Below are positions 51,810 to 61,619 of a DNA stretch of 64,000 bases, one piece after another (positions within the stretch are counted from its first letter, which is position 1; each line of letters starts with the position of its first letter). Both the position numbers and the translations under genes were made by a program. The stretch covers positions 310,001-374,000 of the forward strand of contig NZ_CP032823.1 of the NCBI RefSeq assembly GCF_003660105.1, read 5' to 3'. Under the pieces are notes generated by a model that searched no databases, was not told where the DNA came from, and worked only from the letters and a program-made list of their open reading frames with translations. This DNA is from Aliarcobacter cryaerophilus ATCC 43158 (GTDB taxonomy: Bacteria; Campylobacterota; Campylobacteria; Campylobacterales; Arcobacteraceae).

Positions 51810-53918
51810 ATGAAGTTTATTAAAAATATTTTCTCTAGGGATTTAATAGCAGTAGCATTGTTTTTATCAATGCTTGCTATTATTATAATACCTTTAAATC
51901 AAGTTGCTATCGACTTTTTTATATCTATATCTTTAGCACTATCTTTTTTGATTTTATTAATTTCACTTTATATTCAAAAGCCAGCAGATTTAACAACTTT
52001 TCCTACGCTTTTATTAATTTTGGTTATATTTAGACTAGCCCTTAGTATTGCAACAACAAGATCTATTTTAGCAGATGGACACAATGGACCAGATGCTGTA
52101 AGTACAATTATTTCAGCTTTTGGAGAGTTTGTTGTTGGTGGGAATATGGTTATTGGGGTTGTTATTTTTATCATTTTAGTTTTGATAAACTTTATGGTTG
52201 TAACAAAAGGTGCTACAAGGGTTGCTGAGGTAACTGCTAGATTTACACTTGACTCAATGCCTGGTAAACAAATGGCTATTGATGCCGATTTAAATGCTGG
52301 ATTTATTGATGATAAAGAAGCACAAGAAAGAAGAAAAGCACTTATAACTGAAGCAAACTTCTATGGAGCGATGGATGGATCATCTAAGTTTGTAAAAGGT
52401 GATGCAATTGCTGGTATTATTATTACGATTGTAAATATTATTGGTGGGCTTTTGGTTGGTATTTTTCAACATGATTTACCAGCTAGTGAAGCTGCAAGTA
52501 TATATACAATTTTAACTATTGGTGATGGACTTGTTGCACAAATTCCAGCTCTTTTAACATCAACTGCAACTGCTATTATAATAACAAGATCAAATACAGA
52601 TGATGAGAGATTTGCAACAAGAGCTGTAAATCAACTTATGAAAGATACAAAATCTCTTATTTTAGTTGGTATTGGTCTAATGCTTTTTGGATTAGTTCCA
52701 GGTTTCCCTACAGGAATTTTGATGACGATGGGACTTATGATAGCAGCTTTGGGTTATACTATTATTATGATTGACAAAGGTGATGATAATATTGTTACTA
52801 GATTTTTTAAACCACAAGTTGCTAAAAAAATTGAAAAACCTGAAGATTTAAAAGAGAAAAAAAGAGCAGCAGCTGTTCCTGATGAGAGTCAAAGTATAGA
52901 AACTGTAATGAAACTTGAAGTTTTAGAATTAAAGCTAGGAATTAGGCTTTTACAACTTGTTCAGGGTAACTCAGAACTTCTTGATAAAATAAAAGCGATA
53001 AGAAAAAATATAGCATCTGAGTTAGGATTTATAATACCTCAAATAAGAATCTCTGATGATACAAGTTTAGGGGCAAATGAATATCAATTTTATCTAAAAA
53101 GAATTCCAATAGTAAAAGGAAGAATAGAAGTAGATAAACTTCTTGCAATGGGTGGATTATCAAGTGAACATCTTGACGGAATAAAAGTAAAAGAACCTGT
53201 ATTTAATCTAGATGCTGTTTGGATTTCAAAAGATTTAAAAGAAGATGCTTTGATGAAAGGATTTACAGTTGTAGATGCTCCAACAATTATATCAACTCAT
53301 ATATCAGAAATTATTAGAAAATATGCAGAAGATATTATTACAAGACAAGATGTTGTTGATATTATTGATAGACTTAAAAAAGATTTCCCAATTGTTGTTG
53401 AAGAGGCTATGAAAGTTGCTTCATATGGAAGTTTACTAAAAGTTTGTAAAGATTTGCTTCATGAGAAAATTCCAATTATCGATATGCTTACAATAATTGA
53501 AGCAGTAGCAGATATTGCTGAGTTTACAAAAGCTCCAGAGATACTCTTAGAGCATGTAAGAGCGAAACTTTTTAGGCTTATTACTCAAAAATATAAAGAT
53601 ACAGATGGAGTTTTACATATAGTTACAATTAAACCAGAACTAGAACAACAGTTTATAGGAAAACTTCAAGATCATCACGGTGCAAGCCAGTTGATGCTTA
53701 GTATTGCTGAGATAAATAATCTTGTAACAAAAACAAAACAACTATTAGATGATATTGAGAAAAAAGGTTTTTCAAAAGTTGCAATGGTTGTTGATCCTGT
53801 TTTAAGAAAAAGAGTATCAGAAATTTATGAGAAATTTGGTCTTTCTATTCCTGTTTTATCTCACGCAGAACTTGATTCAAAAGCAAATTTTGCTATTGAA
53901 GGAACTTTAGAGTTCTGA
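51810..53918 (+). CDS. flhA: flagellar export gate protein FlhA
   Basis: 702 residues. About eight TM segments fill ~13-330, with the FHIPEP-type cytosolic loop signature TRVAEVTARFTLDSMPGKQMAID. The soluble C-terminal domain (~365-700) includes IRISDDTSLGANEYQFYLKR, VVEEAMKVASYGSLLKVCKDLL and a final VLSHAELDSKANFAIEG. It forms the nonameric export ring. Last recognised flagellar gene of the operon. Confidence 0.97.
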   Translation: MKFIKNIFSRDLIAVALFLSMLAIIIIPLNQVAIDFFISISLALSFLILLISLYIQKPADLTTFPTLLLILVIFRLALSIATTRSILADGHNGPDAVSTIISAFGEFVVGGNMVIGVVIFIILVLINFMVVTKGATRVAEVTARFTLDSMPGKQMAIDADLNAGFIDDKEAQERRKALITEANFYGAMDGSSKFVKGDAIAGIIITIVNIIGGLLVGIFQHDLPASEAASIYTILTIGDGLVAQIPALLTSTATAIIITRSNTDDERFATRAVNQLMKDTKSLILVGIGLMLFGLVPGFPTGILMTMGLMIAALGYTIIMIDKGDDNIVTRFFKPQVAKKIEKPEDLKEKKRAAAVPDESQSIETVMKLEVLELKLGIRLLQLVQGNSELLDKIKAIRKNIASELGFIIPQIRISDDTSLGANEYQFYLKRIPIVKGRIEVDKLLAMGGLSSEHLDGIKVKEPVFNLDAVWISKDLKEDALMKGFTVVDAPTIISTHISEIIRKYAEDIITRQDVVDIIDRLKKDFPIVVEEAMKVASYGSLLKVCKDLLHEKIPIIDMLTIIEAVADIAEFTKAPEILLEHVRAKLFRLITQKYKDTDGVLHIVTIKPELEQQFIGKLQDHHGASQLMLSIAEINNLVTKTKQLLDDIEKKGFSKVAMVVDPVLRKRVSEIYEKFGLSIPVLSHAELDSKANFAIEGTLEF

Positions 53919-53945
53919 TTTTTTTTCATTTTTTTAAGGATTTTT

Positions 53946-55130
53946 TTGAAATATTATATTAATTTTTTAAGAGATAAACCAATTATTAGAAGTTTATCTT
54001 TGGTGAACTTTATTGCATCTTTTGGTGCATGGTTTTCTACTGTTGCAATTTATACTATGGTTGTAGAGTTTGGTTCAAGCGAACTTGCTATTGCAATTGT
54101 TACGGCTATGCATTTTATTCCTGCAATCTTAATAGCTCCTTTTAGTGGAAGTTTAATAGATAGATTAAGAATAAAACCACTTATGGTAACTTTACTTTTT
54201 ATAGAGTTATCTATGACTGCTTGTTTTTTATTAATTGAAACAGCTTCGCAAATTTGGTTACTTTTGATATTTATTTTTATACGAATGAGTGCTGCTTCAA
54301 TGTTTTTTTCAAGTGAAATGTCACTTTTAGCAAAAATTACTACTGGAAAAGATCTTCAAACAGCAAATGAAATACAATCAATTATTTGGTCATTTACTTA
54401 TGCTGTTGGAATGGCGGTTAGTGGTTTTATAGTGAATTTATATGGTGTAAAAGCTGCTATATTAATAGATGTTGCTATTTTTGTATTAGCTTTTTTTGTT
54501 TTTCTTAATATAAAAATAAATATAGAATACAAAAAAGTTGAAGAGAAAATTTTGGAACTTATGATTGATGGGTTAAGATATATTAAAAACAATAAAATTA
54601 TCTTACATTTAATCTTTTTACATGCAAGTGTAGGGCTTACTAGTTATGATGCTTTGATTACTATTTTGGCAAAAAATGAGTATAAAGAGATTATAGCTGT
54701 TCCTCTTGCTATTGGGCTTTCAAATGCAGTAAGAGCAGTTGCACTTATGATTGGACCACTATTTTTAAATAAGATTATAAAAAAAGAGAATCTTCAGTAC
54801 CTTTTAGTTTTTCAAGGTATTACAATAATAATTTGGGCATTTGCTCAAGGTGATTTTTATGCATCTTTAGTTGCTCTATTTTTTGTAGGATTTAGTACAG
54901 CTTTTTTATGGTCTTATACTTATGCTCTTTTACAAAATCATTGCGACAAAAGGTATATAGGAAGAGTGATATCATATAATGATATGTTTTTTATGCTTGC
55001 AAATGTTCTAACAACTCTGTTTATTGGAACTATGGCACACGTTACAACAACTTCAATTATTACAATATGTTTAGGAGTTGCATTTTTATTTTATGCTTAC
55101 TACTATACAAAGATTTATTCAAAAATTTAA
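53946..55130 (+). CDS. MFS exporter, EntS/MFS_3-like
   Basis: 394 residues, twelve hydrophobic segments. N-terminus FLRDKPIIRSLSLVNFIASFGAWFSTVA and the loop PFSGSLIDRLRIKPLM (motif A-like) fit the MFS_3 group that includes the enterobactin exporter EntS. Substrate unknown. TTG start after AAGGA. It follows flhA by 27 bases on the same strand; read-through from the flagellar operon is possible, though a flagellar role is not suggested. Confidence 0.85.
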   Translation: MKYYINFLRDKPIIRSLSLVNFIASFGAWFSTVAIYTMVVEFGSSELAIAIVTAMHFIPAILIAPFSGSLIDRLRIKPLMVTLLFIELSMTACFLLIETASQIWLLLIFIFIRMSAASMFFSSEMSLLAKITTGKDLQTANEIQSIIWSFTYAVGMAVSGFIVNLYGVKAAILIDVAIFVLAFFVFLNIKINIEYKKVEEKILELMIDGLRYIKNNKIILHLIFLHASVGLTSYDALITILAKNEYKEIIAVPLAIGLSNAVRAVALMIGPLFLNKIIKKENLQYLLVFQGITIIIWAFAQGDFYASLVALFFVGFSTAFLWSYTYALLQNHCDKRYIGRVISYNDMFFMLANVLTTLFIGTMAHVTTTSIITICLGVAFLFYAYYYTKIYSKI

Positions 55131-55133
55131 TTG

Positions 55134-55139
55134 TATAAT
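55134..55139 (+). promoter_or_regulatory. candidate -10 box of the flavin reductase-like gene
   Basis: TATAAT in the 27-base gap, only 18 bases upstream of the ATG, with AAAAGGAG between; the leader would be about 12 bases. Confidence 0.4.
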
Positions 55140-55157
55140 CATTAAAAGGAGAAAATT

Positions 55158-55721
55158 ATGATTTTAGATTACAAAAATGTAAATGATTTAGATAGATATA
55201 AAATAATGTCAGGAAGTATAGTTCCAAGACCAATTGCTTGGATAGTTACAGATGATGATGGAGTTTTAAATGCAGCTCCTTTTTCTTATTTTATACCAAT
55301 TTCAACAAATCCAGCTTTGGTTATAGTTGCTATTGGAAAAAAAGATGATGGAAGTCCAAAAGATAGTTTAGCAAATATTTTGAAAACAAAAAAAGCAACT
55401 ATTTGTTTTCCAAATAAAGATAATGTTGAACAGCTACAAAAATGTGCTACACCTTTGTGTAAAACTCAAAGCGAAATAGAAATATATGAGATAGATGTAA
55501 AAAAAGAGTTGAATGACTATCCACCAATGATAAGCTCTACTCAAACAGCACTTTTTTGTGAATATTATGATACTTATAAAGTTGATGGAGATACAACACC
55601 AGTTGTTTTAAAGATAAATTTTCAATATATACAAGATGGTAGAATAAATGAGAGAAATCATACAAAAATTGAGAGTATAGGAAGATGTGGAGTTACTTTT
55701 AAAGCTATGGTAGATTTATAG
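55158..55721 (+). CDS. flavin reductase-like domain protein
   Basis: 187 residues with the FMN-binding split-barrel pattern of the flavin reductase-like family: SGSIVPRPIAWIVTDDDG, NAAPFSYFIPISTNPALVIVAIG and a DSLANILKTKKATI segment. Members reduce flavin with NAD(P)H or bind FMN. It contains a Cys pair (CATPLC) not needed for the family. The gene is followed by a very strong terminator. Confidence 0.85.
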   Translation: MILDYKNVNDLDRYKIMSGSIVPRPIAWIVTDDDGVLNAAPFSYFIPISTNPALVIVAIGKKDDGSPKDSLANILKTKKATICFPNKDNVEQLQKCATPLCKTQSEIEIYEIDVKKELNDYPPMISSTQTALFCEYYDTYKVDGDTTPVVLKINFQYIQDGRINERNHTKIESIGRCGVTFKAMVDL

Positions 55722-55724
55722 TTT

Positions 55725-55765
55725 TTTATCTATCATTTTGATAATAGTTCAAAATGATAGATAAA
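55725..55765. terminator. bidirectional terminator with a perfect 16-bp stem
   Basis: TTTATCTATCATTTTG (55725-55740) pairs perfectly with CAAAATGATAGATAAA (55750-55765), loop ATAATAGTT. T-rich tracts flank it on both strands, and it separates two convergent genes. Confidence 0.85.
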
Positions 55766-55776
55766 TTTATTAGTTT

Positions 55777-56181
55777 TTAATAACTCATAGAACCAGCATT
55801 TAAAAGACCAATACAAATTGATAAAAATGCCATTAAAATACCAACAGAAACTACACCTTCATTTATTTTTTCATTAAAAGAGTATTTTCCACTAATTCTT
55901 GTAACTACAAAAGCATAAGCTAACTGAATAGCAATAGCAATAGCTCCCCAAATAGCAAAGTCAAAATAAGAAACAGAGTTTTCCAAAGCACTATAAAGAG
56001 GTATAGAAACACCAATAATTGCACCACCAAAACCTAAAGCTGCTGCAATATTGTTTTTTTCAAAAATAAGTGTGTAATCATCATATGGTGTAACAATAGC
56101 GTACAAATATAAAAAAGCAACTACTAAAATAACTGCTGTAAAGAAAAATCCTAAAAAGCTTAAAAATAAACCAAATTCCAT
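55777..56181 (-). CDS. DUF350 family membrane protein
   Basis: 134 residues with four TM segments arranged as in DUF350 (YjfL) proteins: FLSFLGFFFTAVILVVAFLYLYAIVTPYDDYTLI, NIAAALGFGGAIIGVSIPLYSA, FAIWGAIAIAIQLAYAFV and VSVGILMAFLSICIGLLNAG in pattern. Function unknown. I use the ATG at 56181 (RBS AAGGAT); a TTG one codon earlier is also open. It is a single gene on the minus strand, between the flavin reductase-like gene and the chemosensory island. Confidence 0.85.
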   Translation of the reverse strand: MEFGLFLSFLGFFFTAVILVVAFLYLYAIVTPYDDYTLIFEKNNIAAALGFGGAIIGVSIPLYSALENSVSYFDFAIWGAIAIAIQLAYAFVVTRISGKYSFNEKINEGVVSVGILMAFLSICIGLLNAGSMSY

Positions 56182-56403
56182 CAAAAATCCTTTTTTTTTT
56201 ACTCATTTTATCCAAAAGTTGTTATATAAAGCTTATATTTTAAGCTTTACATAGAATATAGCGATTTTTTAATAATAAAAATATAAGTCAAAAGTTACAA
56301 GTAAATTACCGTTTAGTTACAACTTAATTACATCTTAAAATATATAAACTCCTATTTAAACAATAAAGAATATATTACAAAAAATATTATATTAGGAAAT
56401 AAA
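56182..56403. other. AT-rich divergent intergenic region
   Basis: 222 bases between divergent genes, strongly AT-rich with runs of A and T. It must hold promoters for the DUF350 gene and the NIT receptor; TATTA/ATTATA-type sequences near 56380-56395 are possible -10 boxes but none is clear. The RBS TTAGGAAATAAA precedes the receptor ATG. No hairpin or repeat stood out. Confidence 0.45.
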
Positions 56404-59322
56404 ATGAATAACCTAAGGCTTAGAAATAAAATTTTTTTAATCTTGGTTCTACCTCTTTTGGCAATTTTTATGTTGTCATCTATATTGATTTTTGAAAAAG
56501 TTGAAAAAGTATTAAATATGGATAAAACATCAAGTTATATAGATTTCACAGTTGAAATTTCTAAATTGCTGGTAAATCTTCAAAAAGAGAGAGAATTGTC
56601 TATATCTTATATAAATAGTTATGCTCAAACAAAAAAAGATGATTTAGAAAATCAAATAAAATTAAGTAGATTATCACATGAAAAGTTAGATATTTTTATA
56701 AATAGTTTTTATCTAATTAAAAAAGACCACAAACTTTTTGATAAATATGAGATTTTTAAAACTAACATATCTTTACTAGATGAAAAACGAATAGATGTAA
56801 AAGAGTTATCAAAAAGTAGTAAAGATATAGAGCAGTATTACGACCAACTTATTTCAAATTTATTATCTTTTTTTGATGAACTTTTAATATATTCAAATAG
56901 TAAAGAGTTGCTAAAAGCTTCAAAAACTTATATTTCGATAACAAATATTATAGAAAAGACATATAAAGAAAATGCTTTGATAAAAAATATTTTTGATAAT
57001 AATCTTATTTCAAATTCAAATTATAATAATTTTATATCTTTAATAATTTTTCAAGACTCTGATATTAATGAATTAAGAAAAAACTTAACACAAGAGCAGT
57101 TAGATTTTTTTAATCAAAAACTGCAAAGTACAATTTTTACAAATATAGATGATTTTAGAAGAGCTATTTTTTTAAAAAGTGAAAAGGATAATATTTTAAA
57201 TACTATAAAAGAGTCTTTAGGATACGGCGGATTAATCCATAACTATAAAGACTTTATATTAACAAATAATGAAGATATACTAAATAAAATACAAAAAGAG
57301 CATACGAAAATTTTAAGAGCAATAAAAGATTACAAAAGGCTTGAATACACAAAAGAGGAAGAAAAGTTTTTAAATGATATCCAATTTGTAGCAGATTCAT
57401 ATATGTCAAAGTCTTATAATAATGAATATTTAGAAGATACAAAAGATTTAGATTTGAGGATTTTAGGAGCATTAAACAGTTTAACAAAAAATATTTATGG
57501 AGTAGATAATCAAAAATGGGAAAAATTATCTTCTAGTAAAATAGAGATCTTTGAAGATATTAAAAATAAAATAGTTGAAGATACGCTTTTATATATAAAA
57601 ACAAATACAAAAGATTTAGATAATCAAATTTTGTTTTTCTTGCTTTTTCTTGTACTACTTATGATTTTTATTTTTTTAGTAATTATAATAATGACAAGTA
57701 AAGTTACAAAATCCATCAAAAAATTTGAAAATAATCTAAATCAGTTCTTTTTATACTCAATGAAAGAGAAAGATAATATAAAATTAAACCAAATAGATGG
57801 TAAAGATGAGTTTGCTTTGATGACTAAAAATATGAATATTCAAGTCGCAAAGATAGAACAAATTATTGAAAATGATAAAAATGTAATATTAGAGATAACA
57901 GATATTATGGAAAAGGTAAACAATGGATTTTTTGAATACACTATAAAAACAAAATCATCTACAAAAGAGTTACAAACATTAGTTGATATTATAAATAAAA
58001 TGATAGATAGAACTAGATTAAAAATTGATAGTTTAAATCTTTTATTAAATAACTATGCACAAGGTGATTACACATTTAAGTCAGATGAAAACCATATAAA
58101 AGGTATGTATGGAGATTTTGGAATATTATCAAACTCGACTATTATTTTGGGGCAATCATCTTCACAGTTAATTGCAATGATTACAAATGCTGGAAAAAAA
58201 CTTGAACAAAATACAAAAATATTAACAAACTCTTCAAATGAATTGTCTGTTTCATCTTCAAATCAGGCACTATCTTTAAAGCAATCTTCTGTTGCACTAG
58301 AGCAGATAACTCAAAATATAAAAAATAACAATGAAAATATGAATCAAATGTTAGAAATCTCAGATGAACTAAATACAGATGCAATAACAGGAAGTAAATT
58401 TGCGGCTCAAACCTTTTCATCTATGGATGAAATTAGTAAAAAAGTTAAAGCTATAAATGAAGCAATAACAGTAATTGACCAAATAGCATTTCAAACAAAT
58501 ATTTTAAGTTTAAATGCAGCAGTTGAAGCAGCAACCGCTGGAGATGCTGGTATTGGTTTTGCAGTTGTTGCAGGAGAAGTTAGAAATTTAGCAACAAGAA
58601 GTGCTAAAGCTGCAAAAGAGATTAAAGAGTTGGTTGAGAGTGCAAATTTTGAGACTTTGGATGGTAAAAACAATGTCGATACTATGATAAAAGGTTATGA
58701 AAATTTAGCTTTAAAAATTTCGCAGACAAAAGATATAATCCACAATGTAACAATTTTTAGTAAAGAGCAAGAGTTAGGAATAGTTCAGATAAATGAGACA
58801 GTTTCAAAACTTGATTTTACAACACAGAAAAATGCTAAAACAGCTTTAAATATAGATAGATTATCAAATGAAGTATCAGATTTATCTAATAAATTACTTC
58901 AAATTACATCTGCTTCTAAAATAGATGAAAAGTATTATGATATGGTTGAAAATGTTGATTTGATAAAAGAGTTATCTGTTTATAAAAATGAACATTTGAA
59001 TTTTAAAAAAAGATATTTTAAACTTTTAAATAAATATGAAAATTGTAAGGTAGATGATTGCAAAAGTTGTAATATGGGAAAATGGATAATCTCTTGTGAA
59101 AGTAAAAATGAGATTTTTATAAAAGATGAAAAGTGGAATATTTTGAAAAATCATCATGAAAATCTACATGAAAAAATGCAAGAGTATATAACACAAAATT
59201 CAAATAAAAGTGAGAATAAAGTTCTAAAAAATACTGCAAATCAAATAGAAGAGATAACTATAAAGATATTTGATAGTTTAAATGATATTTTATATTTAAA
59301 TTCAAAGAATAATAGAGTGTAG
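56404..59322 (+). CDS. chemoreceptor with NIT sensor and CZB tail
   Basis: 972-residue methyl-accepting protein. TM1 is at ~10-30. A large all-helical periplasmic sensor starts with VEISKLLVNLQKERELSISYIN, the NIT (nitrate/nitrite-sensing) domain motif, and runs to ~400. TM2 is at ~407-430 (ILFFLLFLVLLMIFIFLVII), then HAMP. The signalling tip [20 protein letters not shown] lies near 690-710. A C-terminal CZB domain (~857-930) has His in KNEHLNFK, Cys in CNMGKW and HHENLH. It ends LNSKNNRV, without the EWESF tail. Nitrate or nitrite sensing follows from the family, not from any test. Confidence 0.92.
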   Translation: MNNLRLRNKIFLILVLPLLAIFMLSSILIFEKVEKVLNMDKTSSYIDFTVEISKLLVNLQKERELSISYINSYAQTKKDDLENQIKLSRLSHEKLDIFINSFYLIKKDHKLFDKYEIFKTNISLLDEKRIDVKELSKSSKDIEQYYDQLISNLLSFFDELLIYSNSKELLKASKTYISITNIIEKTYKENALIKNIFDNNLISNSNYNNFISLIIFQDSDINELRKNLTQEQLDFFNQKLQSTIFTNIDDFRRAIFLKSEKDNILNTIKESLGYGGLIHNYKDFILTNNEDILNKIQKEHTKILRAIKDYKRLEYTKEEEKFLNDIQFVADSYMSKSYNNEYLEDTKDLDLRILGALNSLTKNIYGVDNQKWEKLSSSKIEIFEDIKNKIVEDTLLYIKTNTKDLDNQILFFLLFLVLLMIFIFLVIIIMTSKVTKSIKKFENNLNQFFLYSMKEKDNIKLNQIDGKDEFALMTKNMNIQVAKIEQIIENDKNVILEITDIMEKVNNGFFEYTIKTKSSTKELQTLVDIINKMIDRTRLKIDSLNLLLNNYAQGDYTFKSDENHIKGMYGDFGILSNSTIILGQSSSQLIAMITNAGKKLEQNTKILTNSSNELSVSSSNQALSLKQSSVALEQITQNIKNNNENMNQMLEISDELNTDAITGSKFAAQTFSSMDEISKKVKAINEAITVIDQIAFQTNILSLNAAVEAATAGDAGIGFAVVAGEVRNLATRSAKAAKEIKELVESANFETLDGKNNVDTMIKGYENLALKISQTKDIIHNVTIFSKEQELGIVQINETVSKLDFTTQKNAKTALNIDRLSNEVSDLSNKLLQITSASKIDEKYYDMVENVDLIKELSVYKNEHLNFKKRYFKLLNKYENCKVDDCKSCNMGKWIISCESKNEIFIKDEKWNILKNHHENLHEKMQEYITQNSNKSENKVLKNTANQIEEITIKIFDSLNDILYLNSKNNRV

Positions 59323-59529
59323 TTTTTATTATTTTTATTTTTAAATTACATAAAAAAAGTATAAAAAGTCATTTTATATATATTAAATGACATTAAATTA
59401 TCATTAATAGAAATTATTTGTTTCATATTGTATCAATTAGAAATATTTTATAATAAATATTATCTTTATGTAAAATTATTAATATAAATAATTGTAATAT
59501 TTGGCCTATTTATACAAAGGATACAAATC
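59323..59529 (+). other. AT-rich leader region before the second transmembrane receptor
   Basis: 207 bases of almost pure A/T. It includes a short hairpin GTCATTT/AAATGAC (59368-59374 with 59385-59391), a TATAAT at 59449-59454 that would serve the next gene, and the RBS AAAGGA. No ORF of note. Confidence 0.5.
59449..59454 (+). promoter_or_regulatory. -10 box of the 59530 receptor gene
   Basis: TATAAT 76 bases upstream of the ATG in AT-rich DNA; AAAGGA lies just before the ATG. Confidence 0.4.
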
Positions 59530-61506
59530 ATGTTAAAAAGTTTAGATACAAGAAAGAAGTTGTACTTTTTTCCAATATTGTTTATATTAATAGCTGTTAT
59601 TTCAAGTATTATTTATTTATATTTTATCGATATAGCACATAAAAGAAATGCAGCAGCATTAACAAGTGAAAAATTTGTTTTGGATATAGCAAAAACTAGA
59701 ATATCAGTTTATCAATTTTTAAGAGCAGCAACTCCAAATAATGAAAATGTTGTGATTGAAAATATTGAATTCTTAAAAAATAGTTTAGCAGAGAGTTCAA
59801 AAAGTTTCGTAGATGTAAAAAATAAAGAGTTGGCATCTAAAACTCTCTCTTTAATTGATAAGTATGTTGAACTTTTCAAAGTTTATTCAAAGAATAAGAT
59901 TGAAGATTATAATAATAATATTTTAGAAGAGAATGATACTTTAAAACAAAATATCTCTTCTATGGCAAAAATTGGTTTAGATATGGAAGAGAATATTCAT
60001 CAAATAAATAAATCTGCTGTTAAATTAAGAGATGAAGCTTATGTGGCTTTAGATACAAATTTGATGATAATAATAACAATAGCAACAATTTTATTTATAG
60101 GTATCTCTATATTAGTAGCAAATAATATAATTGGCTCTTTAAATAGTTTTAAAGATGGACTTTTAGGATTTTTTGCATATTTAAATAGAGAAGCTTCAGA
60201 TACAACTCTTTTGGATGAGAGTAATAAAGATGAATTTGGTCAAATGTCAAAAGTAGTAAATGTAAATATTTTAAAAACAAAAGCAGGAATAGAAGAAGAT
60301 AGAAGATTAATTGATGAAACTATTTCAGTTTTAGGAGAGTTTGAACAAGGAGATTTATGTCAAAGATTAAATACAAAAGTTTCAAATCCAGCCTTAATGC
60401 AACTTTCAAGAGTTATAAATGGGATGGGAGATGTATTAGAGAAAAATATTGAAAATATTTTAGATGTTTTAGAAAAATACTCTTCTTATAACTACTTAAA
60501 TAAAGTATCTACAAATGGTTTAAAAGAACAACTTTTGGCTTTGGCAAATGGTGTAAACAGTTTGGGTGATTCAGTTACTTCAATGTTAAAAGAGAATAAA
60601 GCAAATGGTTTAACTCTTGATGAAAGCTCTATTATTCTTTTATCAAATGTAAACAAATTAAACCTAAGCTCAAATGAAGCAGCAGCTTCTTTAGAAGAGA
60701 CAGCAGCAGCACTAGAAGAGATAACTAGTAATATTAGAAATAATACAGAGAGTATTGCAAAAATGTCTATGCTTTCAAATGGTGTTACAAAAGCAGTAAA
60801 TGAAGGTCAAGCTATGGCAAATCAAACAACAACTGCAATGGATGAGATAAATGTTCAAGTAAATCTTGTAAATGAAGCAATAAGTGTAATTGATCAAATA
60901 GCATTCCAAACAAATATTCTTTCTCTTAATGCAGCAGTTGAAGCTGCAACTGCAGGAGAAGCAGGAAAAGGGTTTGCAGTTGTTGCACAAGAAGTAAGAA
61001 ATCTAGCAACAAGAAGCGCAGAAGCAGCACGTGAGATAAAAACAATAGTTGAAAGAGCAACAGTAAAAGCAAATGAAGGAAAAACTATAGCTACAAATAT
61101 GATTGATGGATATAAAAATCTAAATAATAATATATCTTCAACAATGAACCTAATATCTGATATTGAAAATGCTTCTAAAGAACAACTTCTTGGAATTGAA
61201 CAAATAAATGATGCAGTAAATCAACTTGATCAACAAACACAACAAAATGCAATGGTAGCTAGTCAATCACATGATATTGCTTTAAGTACAGATGAAATAG
61301 CAAAACTAATAGTAGAAGATGCAAACCAAAAAGAGTTTGAAGGTAAAAATGAAGTAAAAGCAAAAGATATAGGAATAAAAAAAGAGGTAAAAGAACATAT
61401 AATAGCCTCAATACCTAAAAAAATAATTAAAACTTCAAAACCAAATATTAACTCTACAAAAGAGATAACAAGTAGTTCTAGTAACGACGAATGGGAAAGT
61501 TTCTAA
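59530..61506 (+). CDS. transmembrane chemoreceptor with short helical sensor
   Basis: 658 residues. TM1 is at ~11-33, then a helical periplasmic segment of about 145 residues (four-helix-bundle-like in length), TM2 at ~178-200 ([23 protein letters not shown]), HAMP, and a signalling hairpin with [21 protein letters not shown] at about 452-472. Methylation-region helices contain [13 protein letters not shown]. It ends NDEWESF, a C-terminal CheR/CheB-type tether like that of the 9278 receptor. Ligand unknown. First member of a run with the PAS protein and the soluble receptor. Confidence 0.92.
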   Translation: MLKSLDTRKKLYFFPILFILIAVISSIIYLYFIDIAHKRNAAALTSEKFVLDIAKTRISVYQFLRAATPNNENVVIENIEFLKNSLAESSKSFVDVKNKELASKTLSLIDKYVELFKVYSKNKIEDYNNNILEENDTLKQNISSMAKIGLDMEENIHQINKSAVKLRDEAYVALDTNLMIIITIATILFIGISILVANNIIGSLNSFKDGLLGFFAYLNREASDTTLLDESNKDEFGQMSKVVNVNILKTKAGIEEDRRLIDETISVLGEFEQGDLCQRLNTKVSNPALMQLSRVINGMGDVLEKNIENILDVLEKYSSYNYLNKVSTNGLKEQLLALANGVNSLGDSVTSMLKENKANGLTLDESSIILLSNVNKLNLSSNEAAASLEETAAALEEITSNIRNNTESIAKMSMLSNGVTKAVNEGQAMANQTTTAMDEINVQVNLVNEAISVIDQIAFQTNILSLNAAVEAATAGEAGKGFAVVAQEVRNLATRSAEAAREIKTIVERATVKANEGKTIATNMIDGYKNLNNNISSTMNLISDIENASKEQLLGIEQINDAVNQLDQQTQQNAMVASQSHDIALSTDEIAKLIVEDANQKEFEGKNEVKAKDIGIKKEVKEHIIASIPKKIIKTSKPNINSTKEITSSSSNDEWESF

Positions 61507-61556
61507 ATTTATTCACTCATAGAAAAAAGCGGTGATTAATATTTCAAAATAAAACA

Positions 61557-61562
61557 TATAAA
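61557..61562 (+). promoter_or_regulatory. candidate -10 box of the PAS gene
   Basis: TATAAA just upstream of a perfect hairpin and 58 bases before the PAS ATG. The predicted start site would fall inside the hairpin, so promoter and hairpin may not be used together. Confidence 0.3.
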
Positions 61563-61594
61563 GAAGCTAGTTTTTAATCATTAAAACTAGCTTC
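61563..61594. repeat. perfect 12-bp inverted repeat between receptor and PAS genes
   Basis: GAAGCTAGTTTT (61563-61574) and AAAACTAGCTTC (61583-61594) with an 8-base AT loop. No T-run follows on the plus strand, so it is not a typical terminator; operator or mRNA-processing roles are possible. Confidence 0.55.
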
Positions 61595-61619
61595 ACTACA
61601 CAAGAAAATAAGGGGAAAT

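Noticed and set aside
46311-53918. Virulence-type III secretion system (FlhB, FliI, FlhA homologues)
   Set aside because: All are surrounded by rod, hook and switch genes, and no secretin or needle gene is present.
61563-61594. Rho-independent terminator for the 59530 receptor
   Set aside because: The stem is strong but lacks a following T-run on the plus strand; kept as an unexplained inverted repeat.
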